The position numbers and the translations under genes are program-made. Under the pieces are notes generated by a model that saw nothing but the letters and a program-made list of their open reading frames with translations, had not been told where the DNA came from and made no database searches. A DNA stretch of 14,859 bases from an uncultured Kineosporia sp. (GTDB lineage Bacteria; Actinomycetota; Actinomycetes; Actinomycetales; Kineosporiaceae), in assembly GCA_937859855.1 (NCBI GenBank), contig CALMAR010000079.1, forward strand, positions 1-14,859, given 5' to 3'. Numbering within the stretch: position 1 is the stretch's first letter; each line of letters opens with the position of its first letter. Below are positions 14,651 through 14,859 of the stretch, one piece after another.

Positions 14651-14859
14651 GTGGAGCCGATCAAGATCGCCCTGCTGGGCTGTGGCGTCGTCGGCACCGA
14701 GGTCGCCCGCCTGCTCACCACGCACGCCAGCGAGTTCGCCCAGCGGATCGGCCGCCCGTACGAGCTGATCGGTATCGCCGTGCGGCGCCTGGATCTGGAG
14801 CGCGATCTGGACGTCGACCCGTCGATCTTCACCACCGATGGGAATGAGCTGGTCAAGCG
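14651..14859 (+). CDS. hom: Homoserine dehydrogenase, N-terminal part
   Basis: Reduces aspartate semialdehyde to homoserine with NAD(P)H (EC 1.1.1.3), the branch point towards threonine and methionine. Only the first 69 codons are inside the window. They read VEPIKIALLGCGVVGTEVAR from the start, with the Rossmann motif GCGVVG, then RPYELIGIAVRRLDLERD and DPSIFTTD, as in actinobacterial Hom. GTG 14651 is chosen because GGAG (14641-14644) lies six bases upstream; a GTG at 14648 is too close to it. thrC and thrB would be expected beyond the window edge. Divergent from the response regulator. Confidence 0.9.
   Translation, partial: MEPIKIALLGCGVVGTEVARLLTTHASEFAQRIGRPYELIGIAVRRLDLERDLDVDPSIFTTDGNELVK

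Noticed and set aside
1..14859. CRISPR array, toxin-antitoxin pair or complete transposon
   Set aside because: No regularly spaced repeats, no paired small genes with known motifs and no intact transposase with both ends were seen.

Overview
The window is about 15 kb of high-GC DNA from an actinomycete. This rests on the GC-rich codons, LysA and homoserine dehydrogenase of mycobacterial/propionibacterial type, a MutA/MutB pair very like the Propionibacterium enzyme, GTG starts and a leaderless-type promoter. The genus cannot be told from sequence alone; a Propionibacteriales or related soil lineage would fit.

Left part (1-2047) is accessory DNA. Positions 1-1196 hold no convincing intact gene: a decayed IS5-type transposase fragment, several inverted repeats, and an AT-rich patch (about 505-610) with a near-perfect extended -10 promoter. 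A four-helix membrane protein of unknown function (1197-1823) follows. Directly on its stop codon sits the left end of an IS3-type element cut down to the first 23 codons of OrfA. This scarred DNA ends at the 3' end of a tRNA-Arg(CCG) gene on the minus strand (2048-2119), a typical site for integrating elements.

Middle part (2215-5404): a membrane metalloprotease-like protein (HEGAH, M50B type) converges on a FadR-class GntR regulator, with a hairpin at the junction. Divergent from the regulator is an NCS1-family nucleobase/hydantoin-type permease, its likely target. Between the permease and lysA lies a predicted RNA structure: a 19-bp basal stem closing two small hairpins (5433-5519).

Right part (5584-14859) is core metabolism: lysA (last step of lysine synthesis); then the tight operon mutA-mutB-meaB (adenosylcobalamin-dependent methylmalonyl-CoA mutase and its G-protein chaperone, linking propionyl-CoA breakdown to succinyl-CoA); then a histidine kinase and an OmpR-type response regulator that face each other and overlap at their stop codons; and finally the start of hom (homoserine dehydrogenase), which runs out of the window. 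In many actinomycetes lysA and hom are close neighbours, so here the mut operon and the two-component pair appear to separate them. No CRISPR array, rRNA or complete mobile element was seen.
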